This document shows positions 10,791 to 21,976 of a stretch of DNA of 64,000 nt, in pieces. The stretch covers positions 89,103,918 to 89,167,917 of the forward strand of contig NC_061118.1 in the NCBI RefSeq assembly GCF_002878395.1. Direction: 5' to 3'. The notes under the pieces are model-generated. The model searched no databases. It worked only from the letters and a program-made list of their open reading frames with translations, and was not told the DNA's origin. This DNA is from Capsicum annuum. Its lineage: Eukaryota > Streptophyta > Magnoliopsida > Solanales > Solanaceae. The position numbers and the translations under genes are program-made. How positions within the stretch are numbered: the stretch's first letter is position 1; the number at the start of each line of letters is the position of its first letter.

Positions 10791-12255
10791 TGATGAGTGG
10801 TGATTTTACCACTCATTTGCACTCATTATTAGTGCACATTACCTTGTTTTAAATAAGTAAATGAGTCATGATTGGTATTAAATGCACTAATATCCACTCT
10901 TTGCAGGTATAAGAGTGGAAAAGGCAAAGGGATGTGGAATGGAGCTTGAAATGATCAAAAGGAGCAAAAAAAGTTCAGCTAAAGACCTGCAGAGAAAGAG
11001 CCTTGGTTACCACAGTCGCAGTCCATTGGTCGCGGTCGCGATCAGTTAAGATGTTCAATCAACTGCGAACGCAGAAGTTAATTACGGTCGCGTAGTTGTG
11101 GTTATATCTAAACTTTCCTGATCGTGGCTTGGCGAAAATGTTCAGCCCAAGAGCAAAACTCTAATTGCACATGCTGGTCCCAATTTGAACAAAAATACTC
11201 AAACCCTAGTTTTATGTATCATTTTATTCTATCACATTCTTTCTTCCCCAATTTTCTAGGTTTTAGCTCTAGACTTTGTAGCCTCTATTTTTGGAGAAGA
11301 AAATATTGTATAAATTTTAGGGGAAGAATATATTGGAGTCTTTCTAAGTGCAGGATTTTCTTACTTTCATTATTAAGGATTGTGGAAGAGCTAAGTTTGC
11401 AGTAACATTCACTTAAATCTTCAACAATCCATTTCAATAGAGATTATGGGTATATTTATACTTATTTATCTTATGTGTATCTAAATCTCCCTCTTGTGTA
11501 TGGGTTCTATCATTGCTATGCTAATTTGATTGAGATTTGATAGGCGAAAGCTCCAAATACCCACATGGGTTTGATAGACAAAAACTCCAAGCTCTAGAAA
11601 GCTCGAGTCCATCTTCGAAAGAAGGGTTTTGGGTGAAGTGTAGGAATCCATATCATCCTCGAAAGGGGGATGTAGGGACCAAATCAATGATAGACAACTA
11701 TGCATTTAGGTTGCTAAATTTGCACTATCTTAGACATAAGGGTGAATGCGAGGTTGACTATGCCATGGGTTTCATCTAAGAAATAGGGATGCCTAGATTG
11801 AGGTTGTGGTAACAAATTGTTGAACACACCTATTAGGTATTCGAAAGAATCAATGGGTGAAAGTTTGGTGCTTTGTTGAACGACTAGCATCAAAATCTAT
11901 AACCAAGACTACCCATATTTAACTTACTAAATTGTTGTTGATTATTAACTCCCGCATGTTACTCCCTTAGTAATGCATAATCCCAAGATCTCTGTATAAT
12001 TATTAGAACTCTGATTATTCTAGCCCCGAATTTATACTAGAAAAACCCAAAAGGAAATATTATTATCAGTAATCACCTCCCCCATTTTATCTTTTTGTAA
12101 CATTTGTTTGAATTTAACTTGTATCTATCATTTCAAATTAATTTAATCACTACTCACATTATTCCTCATGGATTCGACCCCGACTCCAAAGTTGGGTAAA
12201 TATATTAGCGATGACTATCTTGCACTTAAATTCACATATAAGTTAAGCATTATCA
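10791..12255 (+). repeat. N1 3' LTR
   Basis: This is the partner of 3735-5255. It starts TGATGAGTGG after a purine-biased stretch (AAGTTGGGGTTG, 10778-10789) and ends in ATTATCA at 12255. It lacks a roughly 50-base piece that the 5' LTR has near 4435-4500. The first bases form a perfect 7-base stem (GAGTGGT at 10795-10801 with ACCACTC at 10808-10814) that has decayed in the 5' LTR. Confidence 0.9.
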
Positions 12256-12260
12256 GTATT
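12256..12260. repeat. Target-site duplication of N1, right copy (GTATT)
   Basis: This is the decayed partner of ATATC at 3730-3734. The following codons TAT TAG TTA AAG ATT AGG continue the RT motif, with one Gln codon now TAG. Confidence 0.75.
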
Positions 12261-14815
12261 ATTAGTTAAAGATTAGGGAGGCGGATATCCCTAAAACAAC
12301 CTTCTAAACCCGATATAGGCATTTTGAGTTCCTGGTTATGTCTTTTGGTATGACTAATGCCCCACCGTCATTCATGGACTTGATGAACAAGTTCTTCCAT
12401 CAGTTTCTGGATTTTTTTGTCATTGTATTCATAGATAATATTCTGGTGTACTCTAAGAGTGAGATGGATCATGTCTATTACCTCCATATTGTATTGCAGA
12501 CCCTGAAAGAGCAATAGTTATATGCCAAATTTTTGAAATGTGAATTCTTGTTGAACGTTGTCACTTTTTTGGGTTATGTCATATCTAGTGAAGGGATCAT
12601 AGTAGATCCACAAAAGGTTGTAGCAGTTAAGAAGTGGCCTAGACCTATGAACCCAACCAATATTTGGATCATCTTGGGTTTAGCCAGTCACTACAAAAGA
12701 TTTGTAGAAAGTTTCACTTCCATGCTTGTGAGGGTAGTTTTGAAAAGTTGAAGGACAAGTTGACTTCGACTTCGGTCTTGACTTTGCCTGAAGTCATTGA
12801 TGAATTTGTGGTCTATTATCATGAGTCCCATGTAGGACTTGGTTGCATTTTGATACAATATGGCAATGTGGTAGCCTATGTTTCTAGGCATTTCAAAGTG
12901 TTTGAGAAAAATTATCTGACTCATGACTTGGACTTGTTAGTTGTGGTGTTCCCATAGAAAATCTGGTGGCACTACTATGGAGTGCATGTGGATATCTTTT
13001 CTGATCATATGAGCTTGCAATATGTATTCACTCAGAAGGAGCTAAATCTCAATCAAATGAGGTTGCTTGAGTTGCTCAAGCATTACGACATGACTCTTCA
13101 CTACCATCCAAGTAAGCTAATGTGGTTGCTGATGCTCTTAGAAGTTTATCCATGGGGAGTCTAACTCATATGGATGAGTACAAGAGAGAATTGGTGAAAG
13201 ACATTCACCGTCTGGATAAACTTAGAGTTCATCTCTTGGACTCAAAAGATGGTGGTGTGTTTATTCAAGAGGTGGAGAAGTTATCTCTTGGTAATGAGGT
13301 AAAAGATAAGCAAGTATTGGATCCTATCTTGATTCAAATCAAGGTGGATCTAGGTGGGAAGAAAGTGATTTCCTTTAAGATTAGTGAAGATGGTACCTTA
13401 CGGTACCAGGGGAGATTTTGTGTTCCCGACGTAGATGGGTTGCGAGAAAGGATCTTGGATGAAGTTCATGAGTCGCATTACACCACTCATCCTAGTTTGG
13501 CCAAGATGTATCATGGTATTAAGGAAATATATTAGTGGAACAATATGAAGCGACATGTGGCCAGTTTTATGGATAAATGCATGGTGTGTCAACAGGTGAA
13601 GGTTGAGCATTTGTGGTACTGAAGGTTGTATCAAGAAATTGAGTTGCCTATGTGGAAGTGGAAAGTGATTAACATGGATTTCATTACTGGTCTTCCTTGC
13701 TCTTGGAATTAGTTTTCTTCGATTTGGGTTATCGTGGATAGGATGACAAAGTCTGCTCACTTCTTACCAGTGAGGACAAATTTCTCGGGAGAGGATTATG
13801 CCAAACTATTTATTGAGGAAATTGTGCAGTTGCATAGGGTACCTATTTCTATTATTGTCATATCATGGTGATCATTTCTCATCACACTTTTGGTGGTCGC
13901 TTCAAAGAGGTTTAAGAACTAAAGAAAGTATTAGTACAGCTTTCCGGCCACAGTCAGATGGGCAAGCAGAAAGGACTATTCAAACGTTGGAAGAGATGCC
14001 TAAGACTTGTGTGGTTGACTATGATAATAGTTGGGCTGAACATTTACCTCTTATAGAGTTTACGTATAATAATAGCTACCACTCTACCATTGGTATGGCT
14101 CTGTTGGAGGCCTTATATAGAAGGTGGTGTAGGTTTCCTAGTGGATAGCTTAAGGTTGGTGAGGCGGAGATGTTTGGCTTGGATTTTGTTCACCAAGCCA
14201 TGAAGAAGGTGAAGGTGATTCAAGATACACTTAAATCTGCTCAAAGTCACCAAAAGTCATATGCAGATATGAGGGATAGAAAGTTAGAGTTTGAGGTTTG
14301 GGATAGGGTGTTCTTGAAGGTATCTCCCATAAGGGGGGAATGCGGTTTGGGAAGAATGAGAAGATTAGTCCCCCGTATGCCAGTACGTATATGGTCTTGA
14401 AGAGGGTTGTTAATGTTGTAAATAAATTGGAATTTCCCTATAGTTTGAGGTCTGTTAACCCGGTGTTCTAGTATCTATGTTAAGGAAGTGTGTGGGTGAT
14501 CAATCGTTAATTCTGCCTATCAAGGACATTAGTATTTCAGATTCCTTGTGTTATAAGGAAATCCCAGTTGACATCTTGGATCAACAAGTTCGTCTGTCGC
14601 AGACTAAGGACATAGATTCGGTAAAGGTTCTACGGAGGGACCACAAGGTTGTAGAGGCTACTTGGGAAGCCGAAAAGGACATGAAGTCCAAGTATTCATT
14701 CCTATTCCTTATTTCTAAAAAATCATGGTTTAAATGTGTTGTTCTTAACATCCTTGCTTTTTGTATTTGTAAAAGGAAGATTGTGAATTCCTTGGTATTC
14801 ATTTTTCTATCTTAA
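12256..14815 (+). pseudogene. G1 RT end, RNase H, integrase and chromodomain, broken
   Basis: This continues the G1 polyprotein after N1. RT resumes with [28 protein letters not shown] and FIDN at 12428-12439, where the catalytic FIDD has lost its last Asp (GAT to AAT). RNase H (about 12760-13150) has YYHES in place of the Asp-containing CDAS motif but keeps FSDH. The integrase zinc domain (about 13465-13600) keeps both His and both Cys (HYTTH, CMVCQQ). The core (13670-14110) keeps the first Asp (NMDFITGLP) and the Glu (SDGQAERTIQ), but the second Asp is Tyr (SYHGDHF). The chromodomain lies at about 14570-14730 (VKVLRRDHKVVEATWEAEKD). Stops and frame changes are frequent. The protein would have copied and inserted the element. 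Confidence 0.88.
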
Positions 14816-14890
14816 AGTAAAGAATAGAGATTTTTGGGGTTTATCGTGCTAGTAAATGCCTTTTCCCATCATTCGAAGATGAATGATCCC

Positions 14891-14902
14891 AGTGGGAGAG
14901 AA
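14891..14902 (+). other. G1 polypurine tract
   Basis: AGTGGGAGAGAA lies directly before the TGAAACACC start of the 3' LTR, in the position of the plus-strand primer. The E2 tract beside its matching LTR is GTGGGGAAGAAA, so the two agree. Confidence 0.75.
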
Positions 14903-15024
14903 TTGAAACACCTTAGATATTAGCCCTTGAAAATATCTTGAGCTCTGAGCTCACTGCATTGATGAGGACTTGACCATATGAGTCGTATGGTGTCTTGACT
15001 GGTCAAGTGTTCCTAGTCATAATG
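14903..15024 (+). repeat. G1 3' LTR, first piece
   Basis: It starts TGAAACACCTTAG, the same beginning as the E2 LTRs (read on the minus strand), and is cut at 15024 by the E2 insertion. It continues at 24108. Confidence 0.8.
15020..15024. repeat. Target-site duplication of E2, left copy (TAATG)
   Basis: TAATG lies left of E2 and TAAGG (24108-24112) right of it; four of five bases match. Confidence 0.7.
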
Positions 15025-17167
15025 TGACATTACCCTAACTAGGGCCTAGTCATGTTGGGTGCCTCAAGCACAACAGGGACCGAAGACTACCCCATATGCC
15101 CAACCATAACCACCCTGCACTCAATGTCGGATGAATTTCGATTGTATACCATAAAAAGATAGAATAATCATAAATCAAATAAAGTCAAATAGTGTTATCC
15201 CCAATACCAATACCAATGGAAAGGATGGCACCAATGCCGACACCACCCATACCATCCCAAAGTAGTCTCACAACGTCTCTATCCAAAATCAAAACAACAA
15301 CCTGTAGGGACATGCCTCCAACCATAACCAAAAACCAAAATCTAAGCGATAAAAAGAGTATGTACAGAAGACCATAACATGAAATGGATCCTTCCGGAGT
15401 ATGGATGCTCGCCACATTAATCCAACACAAAGTTGTCCCCGGATCCAAGTTACTGAGCAGGAGGAGTAGTATGGACTGTTCCTGCATCGGGTGGGGATAC
15501 AGTGCCGAAAGATGGGTTAATGGGTGAATGCTAGCATGTACTCAGGAATAAGGATAAAATAATGACATCTTTCAAAACCAAAGTAAATAAATATATGAAA
15601 TCACATACATATATACCATGCCGGGAAAGAAAACCGGTTTTGGTATGAGTTTAAAACTTTAACCTGGGTTATGTAGCTTGATCATCCTAAAAGCACCCAC
15701 AATCTATGTAGGTCTAGTGTTACCCCCTTAACAGGACCCAGTGTGTTTATCCACACAAACTAGAGATATCATAGGCGTAGGGGATTCCCGCGTACCCTTC
15801 GCCCTTCATGATACATATATACAAGTATAAACTTAGGGGATTTCCATGTACCCCACAAGTATATGGTCACCTTGACCAAGCCTGATGTCGGCAAACATAA
15901 GTTTTCAGTGTCCATCCATTGAACTACACCTTCCCAATTAGATATCACAACCCATCATTATTTCCCAATTCAAACCTTTGGCACATAACCAAACCACCAA
16001 TTCCCAAGTCAATTACTAAGACATTGTAAAGTTGTATCATCATACCGACTATAGATTGCATTCAATGTCATTAGCCAATCCATAGGGGATTCCCATGTAC
16101 CCACATTATTTCTAATTAAACCAAAACATGGCCATCAAGGCCTTACCAAATCATTAAAAATTATTTAAACCAATTTACGTTCCATTACCAAATTATACAA
16201 TGCAATAATTTCCATAAAAGTCAAACTATGTGACAAAACTATTCTCATTGACATTTTAACAAACATGTTGAGGGCATAGAGTTTCCAAAACCAAAAACAA
16301 GAACCAATTAACAATTCCCATGCAACCAAATGTTCAAACCAACATTATAACATGAAAAACCATAATTAGAATATGGTAAAACATCATCCAACCATTAGTA
16401 GCAAAAACCCCCAACATATATTTCAAAACCAACACAATCTTACAATAATGCCATGAAAACCATTAAGTAAAACATGCTTTTAGTTTGAAATAACAATGTG
16501 GGAGGACTAACATGCCTTAGATACAAAATAAGACTGAGAGATTTGCTCTTGAAAGCCCCTAATAGAATCACATTGAGGAAACCCTCGTCTCTTTCTTGAA
16601 CCAAAAGGTTGAGATAGATTTGAGAGTGTTTAAAAAGTTTTTGATTAAGAATAATAGGGTAAATGAAGTCCTAATAGTTTTTTAAGTCATGGGGTCTAGA
16701 GAGGTTAAGAGGGGAAATGTCTAGAATACCCCCAACTTAAATTATAAAAATCACAATAGGAGGGTACGACTCCCCCCTTAACTCGTACATAAAACATACG
16801 AGTGGTATCCACCACTCGTACTCTAGACAGAATGTTGGACATCACATATTTTCCACCATAAGACTCCCCTTTCCTAAGTTGTATCCATACCATACGACTA
16901 GTTCCCTCAAACCATATCCAAGACAAAATCAAAGAGGTTGGACACTGGACTACATACGAATTGGACTCTACCACTTGTACCATCTCCATATGACCCTTAT
17001 GATGTTCAGTTGTACCTTGGAAAGAAACCAACCAAACCATACTTAGTAACATACGACCGAGGACCCTAAATTGTGCCCACTACATACGATAAGTAATCTT
17101 AAGTCATATGATGTCCAGAAGGCTCAAACTCAGAAAAATTCAAAGAACCAGAATCTAGGGTGTTTCA
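15025..17167 (-). repeat. E2 3' LTR
   Basis: This is the direct repeat partner of 21977-24107, about 2.14 kb against 2.13 kb. It contains the words CGTATG/CATACG repeated many times at 16765-17115. The open frames at 15185-15487 and 16705-17052 are chance frames inside the LTR. Confidence 0.92.
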
Positions 17168-17179
17168 TTTCTTCCCCAC
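17168..17179 (-). other. E2 polypurine tract
   Basis: Read on the minus strand it is GTGGGGAAGAAA, touching the LTR start at 17167. Confidence 0.8.
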
Positions 17180-17329
17180 ATGGATCATTTATCCTCGAAT
17201 GATGGAACAAGGTAGTACTAACATGATTAAACCCCCAAACATCCTTATTTTTACCTTTAAGACTGAAAACAGAGATATTAACGAATCAACCCTTCCTTTA
17301 ACCAAGTTTGTAAACAAGGACGTTATGAA

Positions 17330-18900
17330 GAACACATACCTTCCACACAAATTTTTGGAGCAGAAAGCAGGAATGGATACTGGGACTACAAGTCTTATTT
17401 TGCTTCCCATGTAGCCTCTTAAATCTTGTGGTTCCTACATAGAACCTTTATCGAGGCCACATCCTTGGTCTGCAACTGACGAACCTGATAATCCAAGATC
17501 TCAATTGGGATATCCTCATAAGATAGGGAATCCAAAATACCAATATTCTTGATAGGCACAATTTCGTTGGATCACAAATACACTTTATCAACATAGAGAC
17601 ATGGAATACCAGGTGAATGAACGTCAAGCTAGAGACAACTCCAACTCATACGCAACTTTAGCAACCCTCCTCAAAATATAATATAGACCAATATATCAGG
17701 GACTGAGCTTTCCCTTCTTACCATACTGCATCACTCCCTTCATGGGAGATATCATTAAGAACACCTCTTTCCTAACCTCAAACTCTAACTCTCTTTGCCT
17801 CACATATACATAGGACTTTTGGCGACTTTGGGCAGCCTTAAGTCTATCCTAAATCACCTTCACCTTCTTCATATCTTGGAAAACTAAATTCAGGGCAAAC
17901 ATATCCATCTCACCAACATCGAACAACCCAATAAAAGACCTACACCTCCTACCATATAACACTTCAAATAGAGCCATCTCAATGCTAGAGTGGTAGCTAC
18001 TGTTGTAAGTAAACTCTACAACCAGCAAGCGCTCAACCCAACTACCACCATAGTAAATCATGCATGCCCGAAGGATATCCTCCAACTTCTAAATAGACTA
18101 TTCTACTTGTTCATCCAACTGTGAGTGAAAAGCAGTACTAAGACTCACCTTTGTCCCCAAGCCTTTATGAAATGACCACCAAAAGGGAGAAGAAAACTGC
18201 ACACCATGATTCGAGATGATAAAAACAGGCACCCCATGAAACTTCACAATTTCTTAGAGGTATAACCTTGCACAATCCTCAGTCGAGAAGTTAGTTATCA
18301 CTAGTAAAAAGTGAGCCAACTTTGTCATCCTATCCACGGTGACCCAAACTGAATCAAATTGATTCCAAGATCGAGGAAAATTGGTTACAAAATCCATGTT
18401 GATTACTTCCCACTTCTATTCAGGCAACTCAAATTCTTGATACAATCCTCTGGGCCTCAACAGCTTAATTTCACTTATTGGCACACCATGTACTTGGCCA
18501 CAAAATTTGCCACAACCCTCTTCATATTTTTCCACCAATACATCTCATTAATGTCATAAAACATTTTTATCAAACCAGAATGAACAACATAACTCGACTC
18601 ATGTGCCTCGGCTAAGATCCTCTCATGCACTCCATCTACATCAGGAACACATAACCTCCCTTATTACCGCAAGGTACCATTAACGCTAATCTAAAAATCC
18701 ATCACCTTTTACCTACCTACATCACCCTTGATCCTCATCAAGACAAGATCTAACATCTTCTTCTGCTTGATTTCAGCACCAAGAGATGACTGCACTACCT
18801 CCTGCACCAACACACCACCATCATCAGAGTCTAAGAGGCGAACTCCAAGGTTAGCCAAGCGGTGAATATCCTTCACCAAATCCTATTTCTCCTTATCCAC
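17330..18900 (-). pseudogene. E2 integrase and chromodomain, broken
   Basis: Zinc domain near 18490-18630: both His are visible (HESSYVVHS), but the first Cys is Tyr (KYMVCQ). Core near 17980-18430: NMDFVTNFP keeps the first Asp; the second Asp is Asn (SNHGVQFSSPFWW); the Glu survives in a damaged LDEQVE motif. EDILRACMIYYGGSW and FTYNSSYHSS follow at 18085-17990, then YGRRCRSFIG. The C-terminal part has VFHVSML and a chromodomain-like EILDYQVRQLQTKDVASIKV near 17430-17500. Chromodomains of this clade steer insertion to heterochromatin. Several stops replace Gln and Arg codons, so no active integrase is encoded. Confidence 0.85.
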
Positions 18901-20640
18901 ATGAGCTAGACTCCCCAGGGCTAATCAGCTAAAAGCATCACCAACCACATTAGCTTTACATGGGTGGTAATGAAGTTTCATATCATAGTTCTTGAGAAGC
19001 TCAAGCCATCTCCTTTGCCTGAGGCTATGCTTTTTCTGAGTAAACGCATACTGTAGGATCTTACAATCAGAAAAGCTATCCACATACACTCCATACAAAT
19101 AATGACACTAATTTTCAATACAAATACCATAGATAATAATTCCAAGTCATAAGTTGGCTAATTTCTCTCATGCACCTTTAACTACCTAGAGGTATAAGTT
19201 ATCAGAATGCAACTAAGTACCATACGGGATGAATCATAGTATACCATAAACCCATTAGTGCTTTCACGCAAACTCGAGACTAAAGCCAAAATTATCTTAT
19301 CCATTATCTTCTTAAAACGATCCTCACCAGTATCCGGCCATAAGAACTTTACCTTCTTCTAAGTTAATGTAGTCAACGGGGCAGCTATATTGATAAACTC
19401 TCAACAAAATTCTTATAGTATCCAACCATACCCAAGAAATAATAAATATTGATTGGAGTTATGGGTCTAAGCCACTTCTTCACCATTAAAACTTTCTGTA
19501 GATCCACCATGATCCATTCACTAGAAATTATATAACCCAGATAAGTGACAACGTTTAACAAGAATCACATTTCAAAAATTTGCAAATAATTGCTGCCCTT
19601 TCAAGGTCTGCAATATCATACAAAGGTGATTGGAATGATCCACCTCTCTTTTAGAGTACACCAAAATATCATCTATTAAAAAAATGACAAACAAGTCCAA
19701 AAAACTTATAAAAGACCCTATTCATCAAATCCATGAATGTCGTAGGGGCATTGGTCAACCCAAAAGACATAACTAGAAACTCAAAATGCCTATACCAATT
19801 TAGGAAGGCAGTACTAGGGATATCCACTTCCCTAATCTTTAAAGATGGTACTTGGACAGAAGATCAATTTTGGAGAAAAATTTAGCACCTTGCAGCTGAT
19901 CAAATAAATCATCTAACCTTGGAAGAGGATACTTATTCTTTATCGCCACCTTATTCAAATATTGGTAATCAATACACATCCAAAAGGATCTATCCTTATT
20001 ACGTACGAATAACAATGGTGCATCCTATGGTGACACACTAAGACGGATAAAACTCTTATATAAAATATCCTTAAGTTGCTCCTTAAGTTCCTTTAACTAG
20101 TAGGAGCCATTCTATTTGGAGGAATAAAAATTGGACGAGTGTCTGTAACAAGACCAATTCCAAATTAAATCTCTCTATCAGGAGGAAAGCCAGGAAGGTC
20201 ATCAAGAAAGAACTCAGGAAACTCATTTACCATCAGGATGGAATGCAAAGAAGGACCATCGAAGTTAGAGTCTTTAACCAAAACTAGATAATAGAGACAC
20301 CCCTTAGAGATTAATCTCCCATCTCTAAATAAGATATGAACTTCTCTTTAGGAGCTGGGGAACCACCCTCTCACTTAATAACTAGCTCATTAGGGAATTC
20401 AAAGACAACCTTATGGGTCTAACAATCTACAGAAGCATATCACGAGTAGAACCAATCCATCCCTAATATAAAATCAAAATCTACCTATCTTATTCAAATA
20501 GATCAACCAAAGTTTCTTTGCTACCAATAGATACCATACACCTCCTATAGACTTTTTAAGCAATCACAGAGTCACCTACCAAGTTAAAAATAAAAAAAGG
20601 ATCCAAAACACACTTGGGACTAGATGGTGCACCCTTTGGT
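18901..20640 (-). pseudogene. E2 protease remnant, reverse transcriptase and RNase H, broken
   Basis: Reading leftward, the protease is represented only by its second half (LVGDSVIA, then KVYRRCMVSIGSKETLVDLF). The stretch with the Asp-x-Gly active site is absent: the text jumps from the gag linker GAPSSP to this half near 20610. RT follows, from about 20230 (EFLPGFPPDREI-like lead-in) to about 19400, with IDD intact at 19668-19676. RNase H lies to about 18930, ending with the usual block before the VVGDAFS linker. Frame changes and stops are scattered throughout. The copy could not make an active polyprotein even before most later decay, because protease is needed to process it, unless the deletion is itself late. 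Confidence 0.8.
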
Positions 20641-20689
20641 GTAGGAACTAATGATGAGGCAATTGGAACCTTGTTCACCCCCAAAACAA

Positions 20690-21763
20690 CCTTACCAATA
20701 GGACAGTCTCTAATCTATGCCCTAGCTGACCACAATTAAAGCTCCTGGCCCTCTATTCATTGTAGAAACCCCAATGCAATCTATAATAAAACATGCATGG
20801 AGGATATGATAGAGATGATTAGGCCCTTTACTAGCCTGAATTTTGGCACCCTATGCCCTAAATTTATTGCCACCATGGAAATGTCTATCCCTACTTCTCT
20901 GCTGTTGGCCACCACCCTGCTCAGAAAACCTAAACTTCTGTCCCCGGCTCTCCTCTATTTTTCCATACTTCTTCTACTCTTTCTCCGCCTATTGTATATA
21001 CACAACTAAATTGGAGATATCCATATCCTTGAATAAGGCAGCCTTACTCTCTAATATTAAATCTCGAGTTGACCCAGAAGCAAACTTCCTTATTCTAACC
21101 CTCATGCTAGAAACCATCTTTGTAGTATATCAAGACAACTAGTGAAACTTCAAGGAATAATCATTAACGGATATCTTACCTTGCCTTAAATTAATAAACT
21201 CTTTTGTCTTTGTTTCTCTCAACTTCTGATAAAATAAGTTGTCCAGGAAAGCATTAGAAAAATCCTCCCACAGAGATGACTCAATATCGTTATCCCTTGC
21301 AGATCCCATTCCTCGTATCATTGGTAAGCCACATCCTTCAGTTGATAGATGGAAAACTCCATGCCCTCAACATTTGTGGCATACATAATGCAAAAGATCT
21401 TTTTTATCTCATCTAAAAATCCTTAAGGGTCCTCCTCAATCTTAACACCCATAAAGGTCGAAGGATTCAATTTCATAAATTCGACAACCCTTGTGGCCTT
21501 AGAAGATAGAGTAACAGGAACACCACACTCAGGCTGAGTAGATACAAATTATGACATCATGTGAATGGACTGATGAAATTCATCATCCGTTACTTCAGCC
21601 TGAGGAGTCTTAGATAGACTAGAGAGAACCTATAGAACTCCAGAATAATCCAATACTGGACCCCTAGGCCGGGTATGGATCCAAGAGTAGAGCATGCCCC
21701 ATCAACATTATCCCTAGTTGGGACAGAAGAGTTTTCGTGAGCTTCAGATTATTGAAAAGGCAT
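20690..21763 (-). pseudogene. E2 gag, broken
   Basis: The probable start is the ATG at 21763 (MPFQ), about 200 bases after the primer site. The retrotransposon gag core is clear at 21321-21139 (SSLWEDFSNAFLDNLF, then FINLRQGKISVNDYSLKFH). Near 20710-20755 is a damaged zinc knuckle, SFNCGQLGHRLE, in which the first Cys is lost and a one-base deletion shifts the last Cys out of frame. Gag forms the particle that packages element RNA. The linker just after the knuckle (KVVLGVNKVPIASS) matches the same place in G1, which shows that the two belong to one family. Confidence 0.82.
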
Positions 21764-21961
21764 GATGTTATAAGTGAACAAACAGAAAATAAAGGAGAAT
21801 TTAGGACCATAAACTCTACAACTTGAAAATAGAACACAAGAAAGAGAAATATTCCTAAATTCCTTCTATCCTCTCCCTTATGAGTGTGGCATGCTACACA
21901 CCCTTAAAAGAGACTCTACTCGACATAACTTTATGGACTCTCAAGTGACCAATAAACTAGG

Positions 21962-21973
21962 GCTCTGATACCA
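21962..21973 (-). other. E2 primer-binding site, initiator tRNA-Met type
   Basis: On the minus strand it reads TGGTATCAGAGC, three bases after the 5' LTR. This is the standard complement of plant initiator tRNA-Met used by many Ty3/gypsy and Ty1/copia elements. Confidence 0.92.
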
Positions 21974-21976
21974 ATC

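Larger units (their letters stand above)
3735..12255 (+). mobile_element. N1: non-autonomous LTR retrotransposon (LARD-like) nested in G1 RT
   Basis: N1 is a complete element of about 8.5 kb: 5' LTR 3735-5255, primer-binding site 5263-5280, internal region 5281-10790, 3' LTR 10791-12255. LTRs start TGATGAG and end TCA. It sits inside G1's RT; the flanking five bases are ATATC (3730-3734) and GTATT (12256-12260), a duplication that differs by two transitions. No gag core, RT, RNase H or integrase motif is visible in the 5.5 kb interior. Instead there are two decayed sense ORFs (5400-6374 and 7636-8894). The tRNA-Asp-type primer site and long LTRs fit a non-autonomous relative of Tat/Athila elements, which would have moved with another element's enzymes. 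Confidence 0.85.

Noticed and set aside
13398..13760. 120-codon minus-strand frame
   Set aside because: Antisense of the G1 integrase zinc domain and core start.
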